NCBI RefSeq assembly: GCF_035917995.1
Contig: NZ_CP109131.1
Coordinates: forward strand, 2,418,001 to 2,482,000
Direction: 5' to 3'
DNA: 64,000 nucleotides
From: Streptosporangium sp. NBC_01755
Lineage (GTDB): Bacteria > Actinomycetota > Actinomycetes > Streptosporangiales > Streptosporangiaceae
The position numbers were made by a program, and so were the translations under genes. This document shows, piece after piece, positions 37,844 to 47,065 of the stretch (position 1 is its first letter; every line of letters begins with the position of its first letter). Under the pieces are notes generated by a model, which had not been told where the DNA came from, did no database searches, and saw nothing but the letters and a program-made list of their open reading frames with translations.

Positions 37844-38143
37844 GACCTATGAGCTTGCCGTGCGGAGGGGGGTGGTCCGCAACCGGAACGGGAGAGTTGG
37901 CCTGCGCCCCACGAGATCCGCCGAGCTTCTCCTAAGCTAACCGCCAGGCCACAGCCGCTTTCCCGGCAAGGAGAAGATGGGAGTGACTTTGCTCACATTT
38001 TACCCGGCGACACCACTTAGCCACTCTATGTGATCACGGAAGTGCCTGAATCGTGGCTTGACCACCTTATTCAGGTACTGTTTGCCTTATGTCAGGTTCG
38101 TGACCTGGCAGATCCATCCAAGCCTTGGGAGAATGATTACCCG
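37844..38143. promoter_or_regulatory. divergent promoter region of the wall gene and two-component operon
   Basis: No gene fits here, although the response-regulator frame is open back to 38030. An inverted repeat CAGGTTCGTGACCTG at 38093-38107 lies about 40 bp before the regulator start and could be an autoregulatory site. TTGACC at 38058 resembles a -35 element. Both are suggestions from sequence only. Confidence 0.35.
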
Positions 38144-38818
38144 GTGGCAGGCATCCTCCTCGTCGAAGACGACCCCTCGGTCAGGACCGGGCTGGAGCTC
38201 GCGCTCACCCGGCAGGGCCACTCCGTCACCGCATACGCCAGCGGTGAGGAGGCGCTTGAGCACATCAAGTCCCGCCGCCCCGAGATCGCCATCCTGGACG
38301 TCATGCTGCCCGGCATCGACGGCGTCGAGGTGTGCCGCCGCATCCGCAGGCTGGACCAACTGCCGGTGATCCTGCTCACCGCCAGGGGCGACGACCTCGA
38401 CGTGGTCGTGGGGCTGGAGGCCGGGGCCGACGACTACGTGGTCAAGCCGGTCGAGCCCCGCGTGCTGGACGCCCGCATCCGCGCCGTCCTGCGCCGGATG
38501 GAGTCGGTCGCCTCCGACCGCATCACCTTCGGCGACCTGGTCATCGACAGGGGTGCGCTCAAGGTGTCGCTGGGCGGTCGTGAGGTCCACCTCACCCCCA
38601 CCGAACTACGGCTCCTGCTCGAACTCGTCCGCCATCCCGGCCAGGTGCTCAACCGCAGGTACCTGCTGCGGGCCGTCTGGGACCACACACACGTCGCGGA
38701 CTCCCGGCTGGTCGACGCCTGCGTGCAGCGGGTCCGCGCCAAGATCGAGGTGGTTCCCGCCGAGCCCGAGTTCATCCACACGGTACGGGGATTCGGCTAC
38801 CGGTTCAGCCCACCGTGA
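38144..38818 (+). CDS. OmpR-family response regulator
   Basis: A 224-aa protein. The receiver domain (1-115) has the acidic pair in LVEDD, phospho-acceptor Asp52 (ILDVMLPG) and Lys in DDYVVKPVEP. The winged-helix output domain occupies about 130-224 (FIHTVRGFGYRF). I chose GTG 38144 (VAGILLVEDD) because homologues begin there; GGGAG lies 12 nt upstream. It overlaps the kinase start by 4 bp. The set resembles CseB-CseC envelope-stress systems, but without a sigma factor beside it. Confidence 0.93.
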   Translation: MAGILLVEDDPSVRTGLELALTRQGHSVTAYASGEEALEHIKSRRPEIAILDVMLPGIDGVEVCRRIRRLDQLPVILLTARGDDLDVVVGLEAGADDYVVKPVEPRVLDARIRAVLRRMESVASDRITFGDLVIDRGALKVSLGGREVHLTPTELRLLLELVRHPGQVLNRRYLLRAVWDHTHVADSRLVDACVQRVRAKIEVVPAEPEFIHTVRGFGYRFSPP

Positions 38819-40221
38819 AGCGGGCCTACAGCGGTCTGCGCGGCCGTCTGGTGATCACCTTCACTCTGATCGCCGTCGCCGCCTCCTCGTTGGTCGCGGG
38901 GATCGGCTACGAGCTCGTCAAGAGCCGCATGATCGGGCGCGCCGAGCAGGTGGCCGTGAACGGCGTACGCGACGTCCTGGAGGGCATCAGGGTGCCCATC
39001 GGCGCGCTCTGGCCCGGAGACAGCCCGCCGACCGACGACGAGATCAGCGCGCTACAGAAGAGCCTGCGCCCGCAGGGCGGCAGGGTGGTGGTCCGCTACG
39101 AGGACTTCTTCTACCCCGACGGCGAATTCGGCATCAGGAACGTCCCCGGCGACCTCTCCGCCAGGGCCACCCAGCGGATGGTCGCCAAGCGGCAGACCAT
39201 CGACGGTGACATGTGGCTGCTCATCGGCACACCCGTCTGGCGGATCGAGCCCATCCACACCGCCCAGCCCACCGGGATGACCGTCTTCGTGTTCGCCCCT
39301 CTCGTCGAGGAGGAGCGCCTTCTCAGCGGCCTGCGGCAGCCGCTGGCCGTCGCGAGCGTCGCCATGCTGATCATCGCGCTGGCCCTGGGGCTGGTGTCGG
39401 CCCGGCGAGTCCTGCTGCCGGTCAGACGGCTCGGCTCCGCGGCCCGCGCGCTCGGCGCCGGTCACCTGGACACCCGCCTGCCCGTGCGCGGCCAGGACGA
39501 GCTCGCCGAACTCACCGCCACGTTCAACGACACCGCCGCCGCCCTGGAGCGGAGCGTCTCCGAGCTCCGCTCGCTGGAGGCGATGTCCCGCCGCTTCGTC
39601 GCCGACGTCTCCCACGAGCTCAGGACCCCGCTGACCGCGATGACCGCGGTCACCGACATGCTCTCCGAGGAGGCCGAGCGGCTGCCGCCCGAACCCGCGG
39701 CCGCCGTGCGGCTGGTGCTGCGGGAGATCGCGCGGCTGCGGACCCTGGTGGAGCAGCTCATCGAGGCGAGCCGGTTCGACTCGGGTACCGCCACACTGAA
39801 CGTGGACACGGTGAACATCATCGACGTGATCTGGGACTGCCTGGAGATGCGAGGCTGGTCGGACCAGGTACGGGTGAACGTGCCCCAGGGACTGGTCTTC
39901 TCCGTCGACCCCAGGCGCTTCGACGTCATCGTGGCCAATCTGGTGGGCAACGCCCTGCGCCATGGGGAGCCCCCCGTACTGGTGACCGCCCGCAGTACCC
40001 CGAACGGTCTGGAGGTGAAGGTGCGCGACCACGGCAAGGGCATCCCCGCGAAGGATCTGCCGTTCGTGTTCAACCGCTTCTACAAGGCGGGCGCCCGGGG
40101 CGACGGCAGCGGGCTCGGTCTGTCCATCGCGCGGGCCAACGCCCAGTTGCACGGCGGCACGATCTCGGTCCGCGTGCAGCGGCCGGGAACCCTCTTCACG
40201 GTCTGGCTCCCCCCGGTATGA
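38815..40221 (+). CDS. membrane sensor histidine kinase
   Basis: A 468-aa protein. TM1 about 12-31, an outer sensor of about 140 residues, TM2 about 176-197, HAMP to about 250, the phospho-acceptor His267 in ADVSHELRTPLTAM, and a catalytic domain with N, G1 (DHGKGIPAKD) and G2 (GSGLGLSIA) boxes. GTG 38815 overlaps the regulator stop (GTGA), so the two are translationally coupled. The signal is unknown; the outer domain and lipoprotein partner suggest an envelope cue. Confidence 0.95.
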   Translation: MKRAYSGLRGRLVITFTLIAVAASSLVAGIGYELVKSRMIGRAEQVAVNGVRDVLEGIRVPIGALWPGDSPPTDDEISALQKSLRPQGGRVVVRYEDFFYPDGEFGIRNVPGDLSARATQRMVAKRQTIDGDMWLLIGTPVWRIEPIHTAQPTGMTVFVFAPLVEEERLLSGLRQPLAVASVAMLIIALALGLVSARRVLLPVRRLGSAARALGAGHLDTRLPVRGQDELAELTATFNDTAAALERSVSELRSLEAMSRRFVADVSHELRTPLTAMTAVTDMLSEEAERLPPEPAAAVRLVLREIARLRTLVEQLIEASRFDSGTATLNVDTVNIIDVIWDCLEMRGWSDQVRVNVPQGLVFSVDPRRFDVIVANLVGNALRHGEPPVLVTARSTPNGLEVKVRDHGKGIPAKDLPFVFNRFYKAGARGDGSGLGLSIARANAQLHGGTISVRVQRPGTLFTVWLPPV

Positions 40222-40766
40222 GGCGGCTCACCTGCCTGCTCGCCGCCCTCGCGGTGCTGTGCGGCTGCGGTATCTCTCCCACCGAGGTCCAGGACTACGG
40301 CCGCCCGCCGGTGATCAGCTACAGCCCGACCTGGGTGACCGTCTACCTGCTCCGTGACGGACGGCTGGAACCGGCCAGGATCCCGGTGGTCTCCGACTCG
40401 GCCAAGAACATCATCGACACCCTCTTCCGGGCGGGCAAGCAGCCGCCGAAACCGGGGCTGACCAGCGCGCTCAACAGCTTCAGCCACTACGACACCAAAA
40501 CCACCCGATACTCCGACAGCACCGACCAGCGCAGCGAGCCGGACGACAGCCTGGGCTACCGGCTGAATGTGATCATCACGGGCGAGGGCAAGATCTCCAA
40601 GGAGGGCCTCGCCCAGATCACCTGCACCATCCGGCAGAACAAGCAGGAGAGCATCTGGAGCGTCGAGATCACCCGGCTCTTCCCCGGGGTCCCGGAGTCG
40701 ATGGGCGAGCACACCTGCTTCGAGTACCGCAAGCTCGCGGCCCCCGGCGTGCGACTGCCGCCGTGA
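40218..40766 (+). CDS. lipoprotein cotranscribed with the two-component system
   Basis: A 182-aa protein. The signal peptide ends in a lipobox-like LCGC, so Cys17 is the probable lipidated residue. The rest is a soluble extracytoplasmic domain with a GerMN-like feel, uncertain. ATG 40218 overlaps the kinase stop (ATGA), completing a three-gene coupled operon. By analogy with CseA it may tune the kinase, which is inference. Confidence 0.8.
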   Translation: MRRLTCLLAALAVLCGCGISPTEVQDYGRPPVISYSPTWVTVYLLRDGRLEPARIPVVSDSAKNIIDTLFRAGKQPPKPGLTSALNSFSHYDTKTTRYSDSTDQRSEPDDSLGYRLNVIITGEGKISKEGLAQITCTIRQNKQESIWSVEITRLFPGVPESMGEHTCFEYRKLAAPGVRLPP

Positions 40767-40779
40767 GCACCCCTTGACG

Positions 40780-40829
40780 CGCGGAGCGCGGCCGCGGATG
40801 TCGTACGACATCCGCGGCCGCGCTCCGCG
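40780..40829. terminator. 50-bp perfect palindrome between convergent genes
   Basis: Bases 40780-40804 are the exact reverse complement of 40805-40829, with no unpaired centre. The outer end is CGCGGAGCGCGGCCGC and the centre GTCGTACGAC. It lies 13 bp after the lipoprotein gene and 18 bp after the end of the phoH-like gene on the other strand, so a bidirectional terminator is the simple reading. Confidence 0.85.
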
Positions 40830-40847
40830 ATCGGTCCTGGACGCCCG

Positions 40848-42170
40848 TCACATCGTGATGTCCTCCAGCATCTCGGTGACCAGCGCCGCGATCGGCGAAC
40901 GCTCCGAGCGGGTCAGCGTGACGTGCGCGAACAGCGGATGCCCCTTGAGCTTCTCCACCACCGCCACGACGCCGTCGTGCCGGCCCACCCGCAGGTTGTC
41001 GCGCTGGGCGATGTCATGGGTGAGGACGACCCGGGAGTTGGCGCCGATCCGGCTCAGCACGGTGAGCAGCACCCCGCGCTCAAGCGACTGCGCCTCGTCC
41101 ACGATGACGAAGGCGTCGTGGAGGGAACGGCCGCGGATGTGGGTGAGCGGGAGCACCTCCAGCATGCCCCGGTCCATCACCTCCTCGATCACCTCGGGTG
41201 TGGTGACCGCGCTCAGGGTGTCGTAGACGGCCTGCCCCCACGGGCCCATCTTCTCGTTCTCGGAACCCGGCAGGTAGCCCAGCTCCTGGCCGCCCACGGC
41301 GTACAGCGGGCGGAAGACGATGACCTTGCGGTGCTGACGGCGCTCCAGCACCGCCTCCAGGCCCGCGCAGAGGGCGAGCGCGGACTTGCCGGTGCCCGCC
41401 CGGCCGCCCATCGAGACGATGCCGACCTCGGGGTCCATCAGCAGGTCGAGCGCGATCCGCTGCTCGGCGGAACGGCCGTGCAGGCCGAACACCTCGCGGT
41501 CGCCGCGCACCAGCCGCACCGACTTGTCGGGCAGCACCCTGCCCAGCGCCGACCCCCTGCTCGACAGCAGCCGCAGACCCGTGTGGGTGGGCAGGTCTCG
41601 GGCGTCCTCCAGGTCTGTGCTGCCGTGCTCGAAGAGCGCCTCGACGTCCTCGGAGGTCACCTGGAGCTCGGCCATGCCCGTCCAGCCGGACTCGACCACG
41701 AGTTCGGCGCGGTACTCGTCCGCCGCGAGCCCGATGGAGGCGGCCTTCACCCGCATCGGCAGGTCCTTGGAGACCAGCACCACGTCGTTCCCCTCGGCGG
41801 CGAGGGTGCGGGCCACGGTCAGGATGCGGGTGTCGTTGTCGCCGAGCCGGAACCCGACGGGCAGGATGGACGGGTCACTGTGATTCAGCTCGACCCGGAT
41901 GGTGCCCTCGCCGATCGGCATGGGCTCGTCCAGCCGTCCGTGCGTCACCCTCAGGTCGTCGAGGTACCTCAGCGCCTTGCGCGCGAAGTATCCGAGCTCT
42001 GGATGATGGCGTTTGCCCTCCAACTCGGTGATGACGACGATCGGGATGACCACCTCATGCTCGGCGAAACGGCTCATCGCCGTTGGATCCGCCAGGAGCA
42101 CCGAGGTGTCCAGGACGTACGTGCGCCGCTTGACTGCCGGCGACGTGGGTGAGGACGAAGGGTTTGCCAC
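40848..42170 (-). CDS. PIN domain-PhoH family ATPase/RNase
   Basis: A 440-aa two-domain protein. The N-terminal PIN nuclease domain (about 17-150) has the acidic residues in VLDTSVLL and GDNDTRIL. A PhoH ATPase domain follows, with Walker [14 protein letters not shown] and Walker [16 protein letters not shown]-PhoH fusions act as ATP-dependent RNA helicase-nucleases (mycobacterial PhoH2). GTG 42170 has GGGGGAG 5 nt upstream. The M. tuberculosis homologue Rv1095 sits in the same syntenic block. Confidence 0.93.
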   Translation of the reverse strand: MANPSSSPTSPAVKRRTYVLDTSVLLADPTAMSRFAEHEVVIPIVVITELEGKRHHPELGYFARKALRYLDDLRVTHGRLDEPMPIGEGTIRVELNHSDPSILPVGFRLGDNDTRILTVARTLAAEGNDVVLVSKDLPMRVKAASIGLAADEYRAELVVESGWTGMAELQVTSEDVEALFEHGSTDLEDARDLPTHTGLRLLSSRGSALGRVLPDKSVRLVRGDREVFGLHGRSAEQRIALDLLMDPEVGIVSMGGRAGTGKSALALCAGLEAVLERRQHRKVIVFRPLYAVGGQELGYLPGSENEKMGPWGQAVYDTLSAVTTPEVIEEVMDRGMLEVLPLTHIRGRSLHDAFVIVDEAQSLERGVLLTVLSRIGANSRVVLTHDIAQRDNLRVGRHDGVVAVVEKLKGHPLFAHVTLTRSERSPIAALVTEMLEDITM

Positions 42171-42412
42171 GCGTTCTCCCCCGGGCGCCAAGGACGGCGC
42201 CCTGCCATGAGCTGGGATGCGGACCGGCCTCGGACCCGCTCACGAGAACACCGAGCAGGGACCGGTGACCGGCCCTCCTCAGCGACTCGTGACGCAAAGG
42301 CGGACCCTCTCCGGCGTAGGTGAGCTGCACTCTCCTACTTCTTAAGGTACGTCCTGAATGCCCTACTTCCAACTGCTTAAGACTGACCGAAAGGGGCTGT
42401 TCATATGGTGTT
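42171..42412 (-). promoter_or_regulatory. 240-nt leader of the phoH-like gene with a hairpin next to the ribosome site
   Basis: GGGCGCC (42183-42189) and GGCGCCC (42196-42202) form a perfect 7-bp stem around 6 nt, and its foot touches the GGGGGAG ribosome site at 42175-42182. The rest of the leader has no gene. A further direct repeat (CCTACTTC ... CTTAAG) lies near 42335-42380. Confidence 0.45.
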
Positions 42413-43180
42413 TCAGGAACCGTACCTACGGTGCCGCGCGGCGTAGGAGCGGAGGGCCCGCAAGAAGTCGACCCTGCGGAAGTCAGGCCAGTAGGCCTCG
42501 CAGAAGTAGAACTCGGAGTGGGCGCTCTGCCAGAGCAGGAAGCCGGAGAGCCGCTGCTCTCCCGATGTCCGGATGACCAGATCCGGGTCGGGCTGACCGC
42601 GCGTGTAGAGATGCTCCGCGATGTGCTCCACATCGAGGACCTCGACAAGGTCCTCGATGCTCGCGCCCTTGCTCGCGTGCTCCTGAAGAAGGGAGCGCAC
42701 CGCATCAGCGATCTCACGCCTTCCTCCATACCCAACGGCAACGTTCACAATCAACCCGGGACGATGTGATGTCGCTTCTTTTGCATCTTTAAGCACACGA
42801 GCCGTGTGATCCGGCAAAAGATCTAGCGCACCCATGGGCTTGACGTGCCAGCCGTCGGCCACGAGTTCCTGGACCACGTCCTCGATGATCTTCACCAGAA
42901 GATCCAGTTCGTCCTTGGAGCGGTTGATGTTCTCACTGGAGAGCAGCCACACGGTGACGACCTCGACACCGGCCTCGCGGCACCAGCCGAGCAGCTCCGA
43001 GATCTTGTCCGCGCCCTTGCGATGCCCGCGGCTCACGTCGTCGATGCCCATCGAGCGCGCCCATCGCCGGTTGCCGTCGACGATCACGCCGACATGCCGG
43101 GGAGCCATCTCCCGCTGACGGGACAGTTTCGCTTCGAGCCGGCGCTCGTACAGTCGATAGACGAGATCGCGCACGCCCAT
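42413..43180 (-). CDS. cis-prenyltransferase (short-chain Z-farnesyl or polyprenyl diphosphate synthase)
   Basis: A 255-aa protein of the UppS/Z-FPPS family. The catalytic Asp lies in VIVDGNRRWAR (Asp35), and the conserved WLLSSENINR and IRTSGEQRLSGFLLWQ boxes are present. It condenses IPP with an allylic diphosphate in cis. By synteny with Rv1086 it may be the short-chain (omega,E,Z-farnesyl) enzyme, but chain length cannot be read from sequence here. ATG 43180 follows GGGAGGGG; the frame is open 9 codons further. Confidence 0.93.
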   Translation of the reverse strand: MGVRDLVYRLYERRLEAKLSRQREMAPRHVGVIVDGNRRWARSMGIDDVSRGHRKGADKISELLGWCREAGVEVVTVWLLSSENINRSKDELDLLVKIIEDVVQELVADGWHVKPMGALDLLPDHTARVLKDAKEATSHRPGLIVNVAVGYGGRREIADAVRSLLQEHASKGASIEDLVEVLDVEHIAEHLYTRGQPDPDLVIRTSGEQRLSGFLLWQSAHSEFYFCEAYWPDFRRVDFLRALRSYAARHRRYGS

Positions 43181-43259
43181 TGGAGCCCCTCCCTCAGCAC
43201 CCGCCATGAATGGGTGCTGACAGGCAATTATCGCTGTCCCGCGGACCCCTCCGCCCCCT

Positions 43260-43784
43260 CTACAGGGATCTGACCGACTTGCCAGACTTATATGGCCCTA
43301 GGCACTCTTCGGCCTCCGCGATGATTTCTTCCACGAAAACCCCCAGCTCAGCCGAGGTGAGCACGGCGCGCATGCCCACCCCGCCGCCACCCCACGCCTC
43401 CAGGAACGCCCTCCTGGTGAGCCGCCACGCCCCGGCCGGCCCTCGCCCCCCGGGCACCCAGATCGGGATGGTGCGCAGTTGGCAGCGGAGTTCGCCCCCG
43501 TCGACGACACCGTTCCTGGCCCGGTAACGAAAGGCGAACAGTTCCGCGTCGCCGGGAAAGCGGTCGTCGGGATCGGGCCACCGCGTCTCGTGGCCGACAC
43601 GGGCCTCGGCGACCTCCCGCGCCAGGCGGGTGAGAATCCAGCCGCATCGCTCGCCCACCGTCCCGTACAGCGCGCCGTCGCGATGGAGTTCAAGCGTTAT
43701 CTCGTACGGCGTGCCGACGCTGTCCCGGCACGCCACCGGCGTAACGGTCAGATAAGAACCATCAAGACAACGCAGTCCCCCCAC
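43260..43784 (-). CDS. hypothetical protein
   Basis: A 174-aa soluble protein with no domain I recognise. It mixes beta-like N-terminal segments (GSYLTVTPVACRDSVGTPYE) with a helical C-terminus (SAELGVFVEEIIAEAEECLG). There is no signal peptide. The GTG start at 43784 lies in a G-rich run without a clear ribosome site. It lies 79 bp before the cis-prenyltransferase gene on the same strand, so they could share a transcript. Confidence 0.6.
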   Translation of the reverse strand: MGGLRCLDGSYLTVTPVACRDSVGTPYEITLELHRDGALYGTVGERCGWILTRLAREVAEARVGHETRWPDPDDRFPGDAELFAFRYRARNGVVDGGELRCQLRTIPIWVPGGRGPAGAWRLTRRAFLEAWGGGGVGMRAVLTSAELGVFVEEIIAEAEECLGPYKSGKSVRSL

Positions 43785-44060
43785 CTCAGAGAGGGTATCC
43801 CCGGCTCAGACCATCAAAACATGATCAACGCCATCCATGTCCCCTCCAGCCGGGCGGCTGGTGCCATTCGCTCCATCCCCCCAGACGCCCGTCCTCGGCC
43901 TCGAACCGGCACAGGGCACGCGGGAAGTGGGCGATCTCCCCGTCCGGCGAGGTCATGGCGACCGGGGCGAAGACGAGCGGGCCGCGTGATCGACGAACTT
44001 CCCCACGGTCACTCCCGACACAGGCGCCCGATCATGTACCGGCTCAACCTGACCGACCGC
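43785..44060. other. 276-bp gap with a possible gene fragment
   Basis: On the minus strand a 60-codon open stretch contains GPLVFAPVAMTSPDGEIAHF and then FPRALCRFEAEDGRLGGWSE. It has a coding-like composition but no start with a ribosome site and no match I can name. It may be a fragment of a lost gene. Otherwise the gap holds the promoter of the gene at 43260-43784. Confidence 0.25.
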
Positions 44061-44867
44061 CTACCCGCTCCCCGAGCCGCTCACGCTCTGACTCTGGCTC
44101 TGGCTCTCCTCCTCCAGTCCCGGCTCGTTGAGCTCCCCCAGCCCGTACAGGGCGACGGGAATGCCGACGGCGAGGGCCAGGTCGGGCGCGACGGGGCGGG
44201 CGCCCCGAACGTAGGTCCTGCGGGCGGAGGCGAGCACGTCGCGGCCCGCGTGGCTCAGGACGTCGCGCAGTGCCCGCTTCTGCCGCAAGTGGACGGTGAA
44301 ACCGGCGAACGCCGAGAGCAGGCCCACCAGCAACGCCAGAACGCCGGCTCCCGCGGCGGCCCCCGTGGCCAGGGTCACCCCCACGACGACCGTCTCGACG
44401 ACCGAGGCGACCAGAAGCCTGTTCAGCAGCCCCTCCGCGTAGTCGAGCACGCTCTCGGGCACGAGGAGGCCCAGCCCCAGCAGCCGGTAGCGCAGGCCGT
44501 CGACGGCCTGTCCCCCCGCCACCGCGTGGCGGAGCTCGCCCACCGGGGCGGAGCCGCCGCGCCGGGCGAGCGCCTCCGTGACGCTGTGCTCGATCGGGTG
44601 TGAAGAGGGCACGGCCCCGGCGACCAGGCTGACCTGGCCGCCCCGCGAGACCCGGATCGCCCCGGCCCTGGTCAGCATGCCGAGCGCGGTGTTGATCACA
44701 CGGCGCTGGCCTCCGGCGAGATAGGCGAGCTCGTACGGGGTCGGTGGCCCGCCATGGTAGCGGGCCACCGCCGAGCGGACACGTCGGTGCTCACGGCTGA
44801 GCGTGATGGCCGTGAAGGCGATGACCAGGCCGGTGACCAGGACGATGACGAACAGTGGAGACCCCAT
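44061..44867 (-). CDS. TIGR04222-type membrane protein
   Basis: A 268-aa protein. One N-terminal helix (about 4-22), a soluble region with the family-like YELAYLAGGQRRVINTALGM (about residue 45), two more helices (about 150-200), and a Ser/Gly/Gln-rich C-terminal tail (SQSQSQSVSGSGSG). The TIGR04222 family is widespread in actinobacteria and has no known function. ATG 44867 has GGAGG 5 nt upstream. Confidence 0.8.
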   Translation of the reverse strand: MGSPLFVIVLVTGLVIAFTAITLSREHRRVRSAVARYHGGPPTPYELAYLAGGQRRVINTALGMLTRAGAIRVSRGGQVSLVAGAVPSSHPIEHSVTEALARRGGSAPVGELRHAVAGGQAVDGLRYRLLGLGLLVPESVLDYAEGLLNRLLVASVVETVVVGVTLATGAAAGAGVLALLVGLLSAFAGFTVHLRQKRALRDVLSHAGRDVLASARRTYVRGARPVAPDLALAVGIPVALYGLGELNEPGLEEESQSQSQSVSGSGSG

Positions 44868-44974
44868 GTCCGCCTCCTCGGGGGAAAGGGGGCGCAGGCG
44901 TGACGTCCCGTGTTATCCAGATTGACGCGCACAGCCTGTCAGAAGTCTCCCCCGTCTTCGACTTCTCGCCGCCG

Positions 44975-46774
44975 TCAGCCCAGGCGGGCGACGAGTGCCT
45001 CGTACTCCTCCCAGAGCTCGGCGGGCAGGTGATCGCCGAAGGTCTGGAAGAAGGCGGGCATGAGCGACGCCTCCTGCCTCCAGATCTCCTCATCGACGCT
45101 GAGCAGCGTCCGCATGTCCTCGTCGGAGACCGCGAGGCCTTCGGTGTCGAGCTTGGCCGGGAGCATGCCGATGGGGGTGCGCACCGCCTCCGCCTGGCCG
45201 TTGAGGCGGTCGACGATCCACTTGAGCACGCGGGAGTTCTCCCCGAAACCGGGCCAGATGAACGTGCCCTCGTCGTTCTTGCGGAACCAGTTCACGTAGT
45301 AGACGCGCGGCAGCTCGGCGTTCTCCCGCTGGCCGATCTTGAGCCAGTGGGCGAAGTAGTCGCCCATGTTGTAGCCGCAGAAGGGCAGCATCGCGAACGG
45401 GTCGCGGCGCAGCTCGCCGACCTTGCCCTCGGCGGCGGCGGTCTTCTCCGAGGCGATGTTGGCCCCGATGAAGACGCCGTGCTGCCAGCTCAGTGCCTCC
45501 GTCACCAGCGGGACCGCGCTGGCGCGGCGCCCGCCGAACAGGATCGCGGAGATCGGCACGCCCGCGGGATCCTGCCACTCACGGGCGATCGTCGGGCACT
45601 GCTCGGCCGGGACCGTGAAGCGGGCGTTGGGGTGCGCGGCCGGCTCGCCGGACTCCGGCGTCCAGTCGCGGCCCTTCCAGTCGGTCAGGTGTGCCGGGGG
45701 CTGGTCGGTGAGTCCCTCCCACCAGACGTCGCCGTCGTCGGTGAGGGCGACGTTCGTGAAGATGCTGTTGCCCCAGAGCGTCTTGATCGCGTTGGCGTTG
45801 GTGGACTCGCCGGTGCCGGGAGCGACGCCGAAGAAGCCCGCCTCGGGGTTGATGGCCCGCAGCTTTCCGTCGTCGCCGAAGCGCATCCAGGCGATGTCGT
45901 CGCCGATCGTCTCGACCTTCCAGCCCGGGATGGTCGGCTGGAGCATGGCGAGGTTCGTCTTGCCGCACGCGCTCGGGAAGGCCGCCGCGACGTAGCGCGT
46001 CTCCCCGGAAGGCGGGGTGAGCTTGAGGATGAGCATGTGCTCGGCCAGCCAGCCCTCGTCTCGGGCCATCGTGCTGGCGATGCGCAGCGCGTAGCACTTC
46101 TTGCCGAGCAGGGCGTTGCCGCCGTACCCCGAGCCATAGGACCAGATCTCGCGGGTCTCGGGGAAGTGGCTGATGTACTTGGTGGAGTTACACGGCCACG
46201 GCACGTCGGCCTGACCGGGTTCGAGCGGGGCGCCGACCGAGTGGACCGCCTTGACGTAGCCGCCGCGCTTCTCGATGAGCCGCAGCGCGTCCGCGCCCAT
46301 CCGGGTCATGACGCGCATCGACACCACCACGTACGGCGAGTCGGTGATCTCCACGCCTAGCTGGGAGATCTCACCGCCCAGCGGCCCCATGCAGAACGGC
46401 ACGACGTACATCGTCCGGCCGCGCATGCTGCCCTTGAAGATCTCGCCAAAGGTGCGGCGCATCTCGGCGGGGGCGACCCAGTTGTTGGTCGGCCCGGCGT
46501 CCTCCTCGCGCTCCGAGCAGATGTAGGTCCGGTCCTCGACCCGGGCGACGTCGCTGGGGTCGGAGGTGGCGTGGAAGCTGTTCTGCCGCTTGGCCAGGCG
46601 GGTGAAGGTGCCCTGCTTGACCAGCAGGTTCGTCAGGCGCGTCCATTCGGCATCGGAGCCGTCGCACCATTCGATCCGGTCCGGCCGGGTCAGCTCGGCG
46701 ATCTCCCTGACCCATTCGGCCAGCTCGGCGTGGCTGGTCGGATTGGCGGTGTTCACGTCTATGGTAACGGACAC
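44975..46774 (-). CDS. pckG: phosphoenolpyruvate carboxykinase (GTP)
   Basis: A 599-aa protein of the GTP-dependent class. The signature [13 protein letters not shown] has the reactive Cys270 and P-loop Lys272, and the metal-binding region reads [13 protein letters not shown]. It converts oxaloacetate to PEP in gluconeogenesis, and in actinobacteria also balances PEP and oxaloacetate. I chose GTG 46774 ([11 protein letters not shown]) because AAAGGAG lies 8 nt upstream; the frame is open 8 codons further. Four operator-like repeats lie 70-265 bp upstream. Confidence 0.96.
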   Translation of the reverse strand: MSVTIDVNTANPTSHAELAEWVREIAELTRPDRIEWCDGSDAEWTRLTNLLVKQGTFTRLAKRQNSFHATSDPSDVARVEDRTYICSEREEDAGPTNNWVAPAEMRRTFGEIFKGSMRGRTMYVVPFCMGPLGGEISQLGVEITDSPYVVVSMRVMTRMGADALRLIEKRGGYVKAVHSVGAPLEPGQADVPWPCNSTKYISHFPETREIWSYGSGYGGNALLGKKCYALRIASTMARDEGWLAEHMLILKLTPPSGETRYVAAAFPSACGKTNLAMLQPTIPGWKVETIGDDIAWMRFGDDGKLRAINPEAGFFGVAPGTGESTNANAIKTLWGNSIFTNVALTDDGDVWWEGLTDQPPAHLTDWKGRDWTPESGEPAAHPNARFTVPAEQCPTIAREWQDPAGVPISAILFGGRRASAVPLVTEALSWQHGVFIGANIASEKTAAAEGKVGELRRDPFAMLPFCGYNMGDYFAHWLKIGQRENAELPRVYYVNWFRKNDEGTFIWPGFGENSRVLKWIVDRLNGQAEAVRTPIGMLPAKLDTEGLAVSDEDMRTLLSVDEEIWRQEASLMPAFFQTFGDHLPAELWEEYEALVARLG

Positions 46775-46841
46775 TAGTCGGGCTCCTTTACGCTTCACGG
46801 GGCCAAAACATCATTGAGGAAAGAAGCGCACTTAATCCAAT

Positions 46842-47037
46842 TGGCATAGACCAGTGAATTCGCGCGATCAGATGTCAAGGCACTTCCGGCCCGACGCCTC
46901 CGATGGCATATGGCCTGGCAGGAGCCGCAGGGCTCTGAAGCCCATACCCAGAAGAAGCGATCCTAAAAAAAGCCTTTCCGGCAGTGGTATAGGCCAATGA
47001 GACAGGTCTAAACCAATCGGGCCACAGGTTCAGACCA
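46842..47037. promoter_or_regulatory. four GGTCTAGACCA-like repeats upstream of pckG
   Basis: TGGCATAGACCA (46842-46853), TGGTATAGGCCA (46985-46996), AGGTCTAAACCA (47004-47015) and AGGTTCAGACCA (47026-47037). Each is within two to four bases of TGGTCTAGACCA, and the last three are followed by AAT. Starts of the last three are 19 and 22 bp apart, about two helical turns. The pattern resembles DasR/GntR-HutC operators known from Streptomyces. The 291-bp gap is otherwise gene-free; a T-run on the minus strand near 46965-46971 may end the upstream gene. Confidence 0.6.
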
Positions 47038-47065
47038 ATTTATCGGTCATTTCCGCTGCCCAGCC

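Noticed and set aside
42055..42741. A 228-codon minus-strand frame across the phoH leader
   Set aside because: It overlaps the cis-prenyltransferase gene in another frame and has Ser/Arg-rich shadow composition.
44855..46360. A 501-codon plus-strand frame over pckG
   Set aside because: It is antisense to an unmistakable pckG and rich in Gly/Arg/Asp/Val, as is usual for antisense frames of GC-rich genes.
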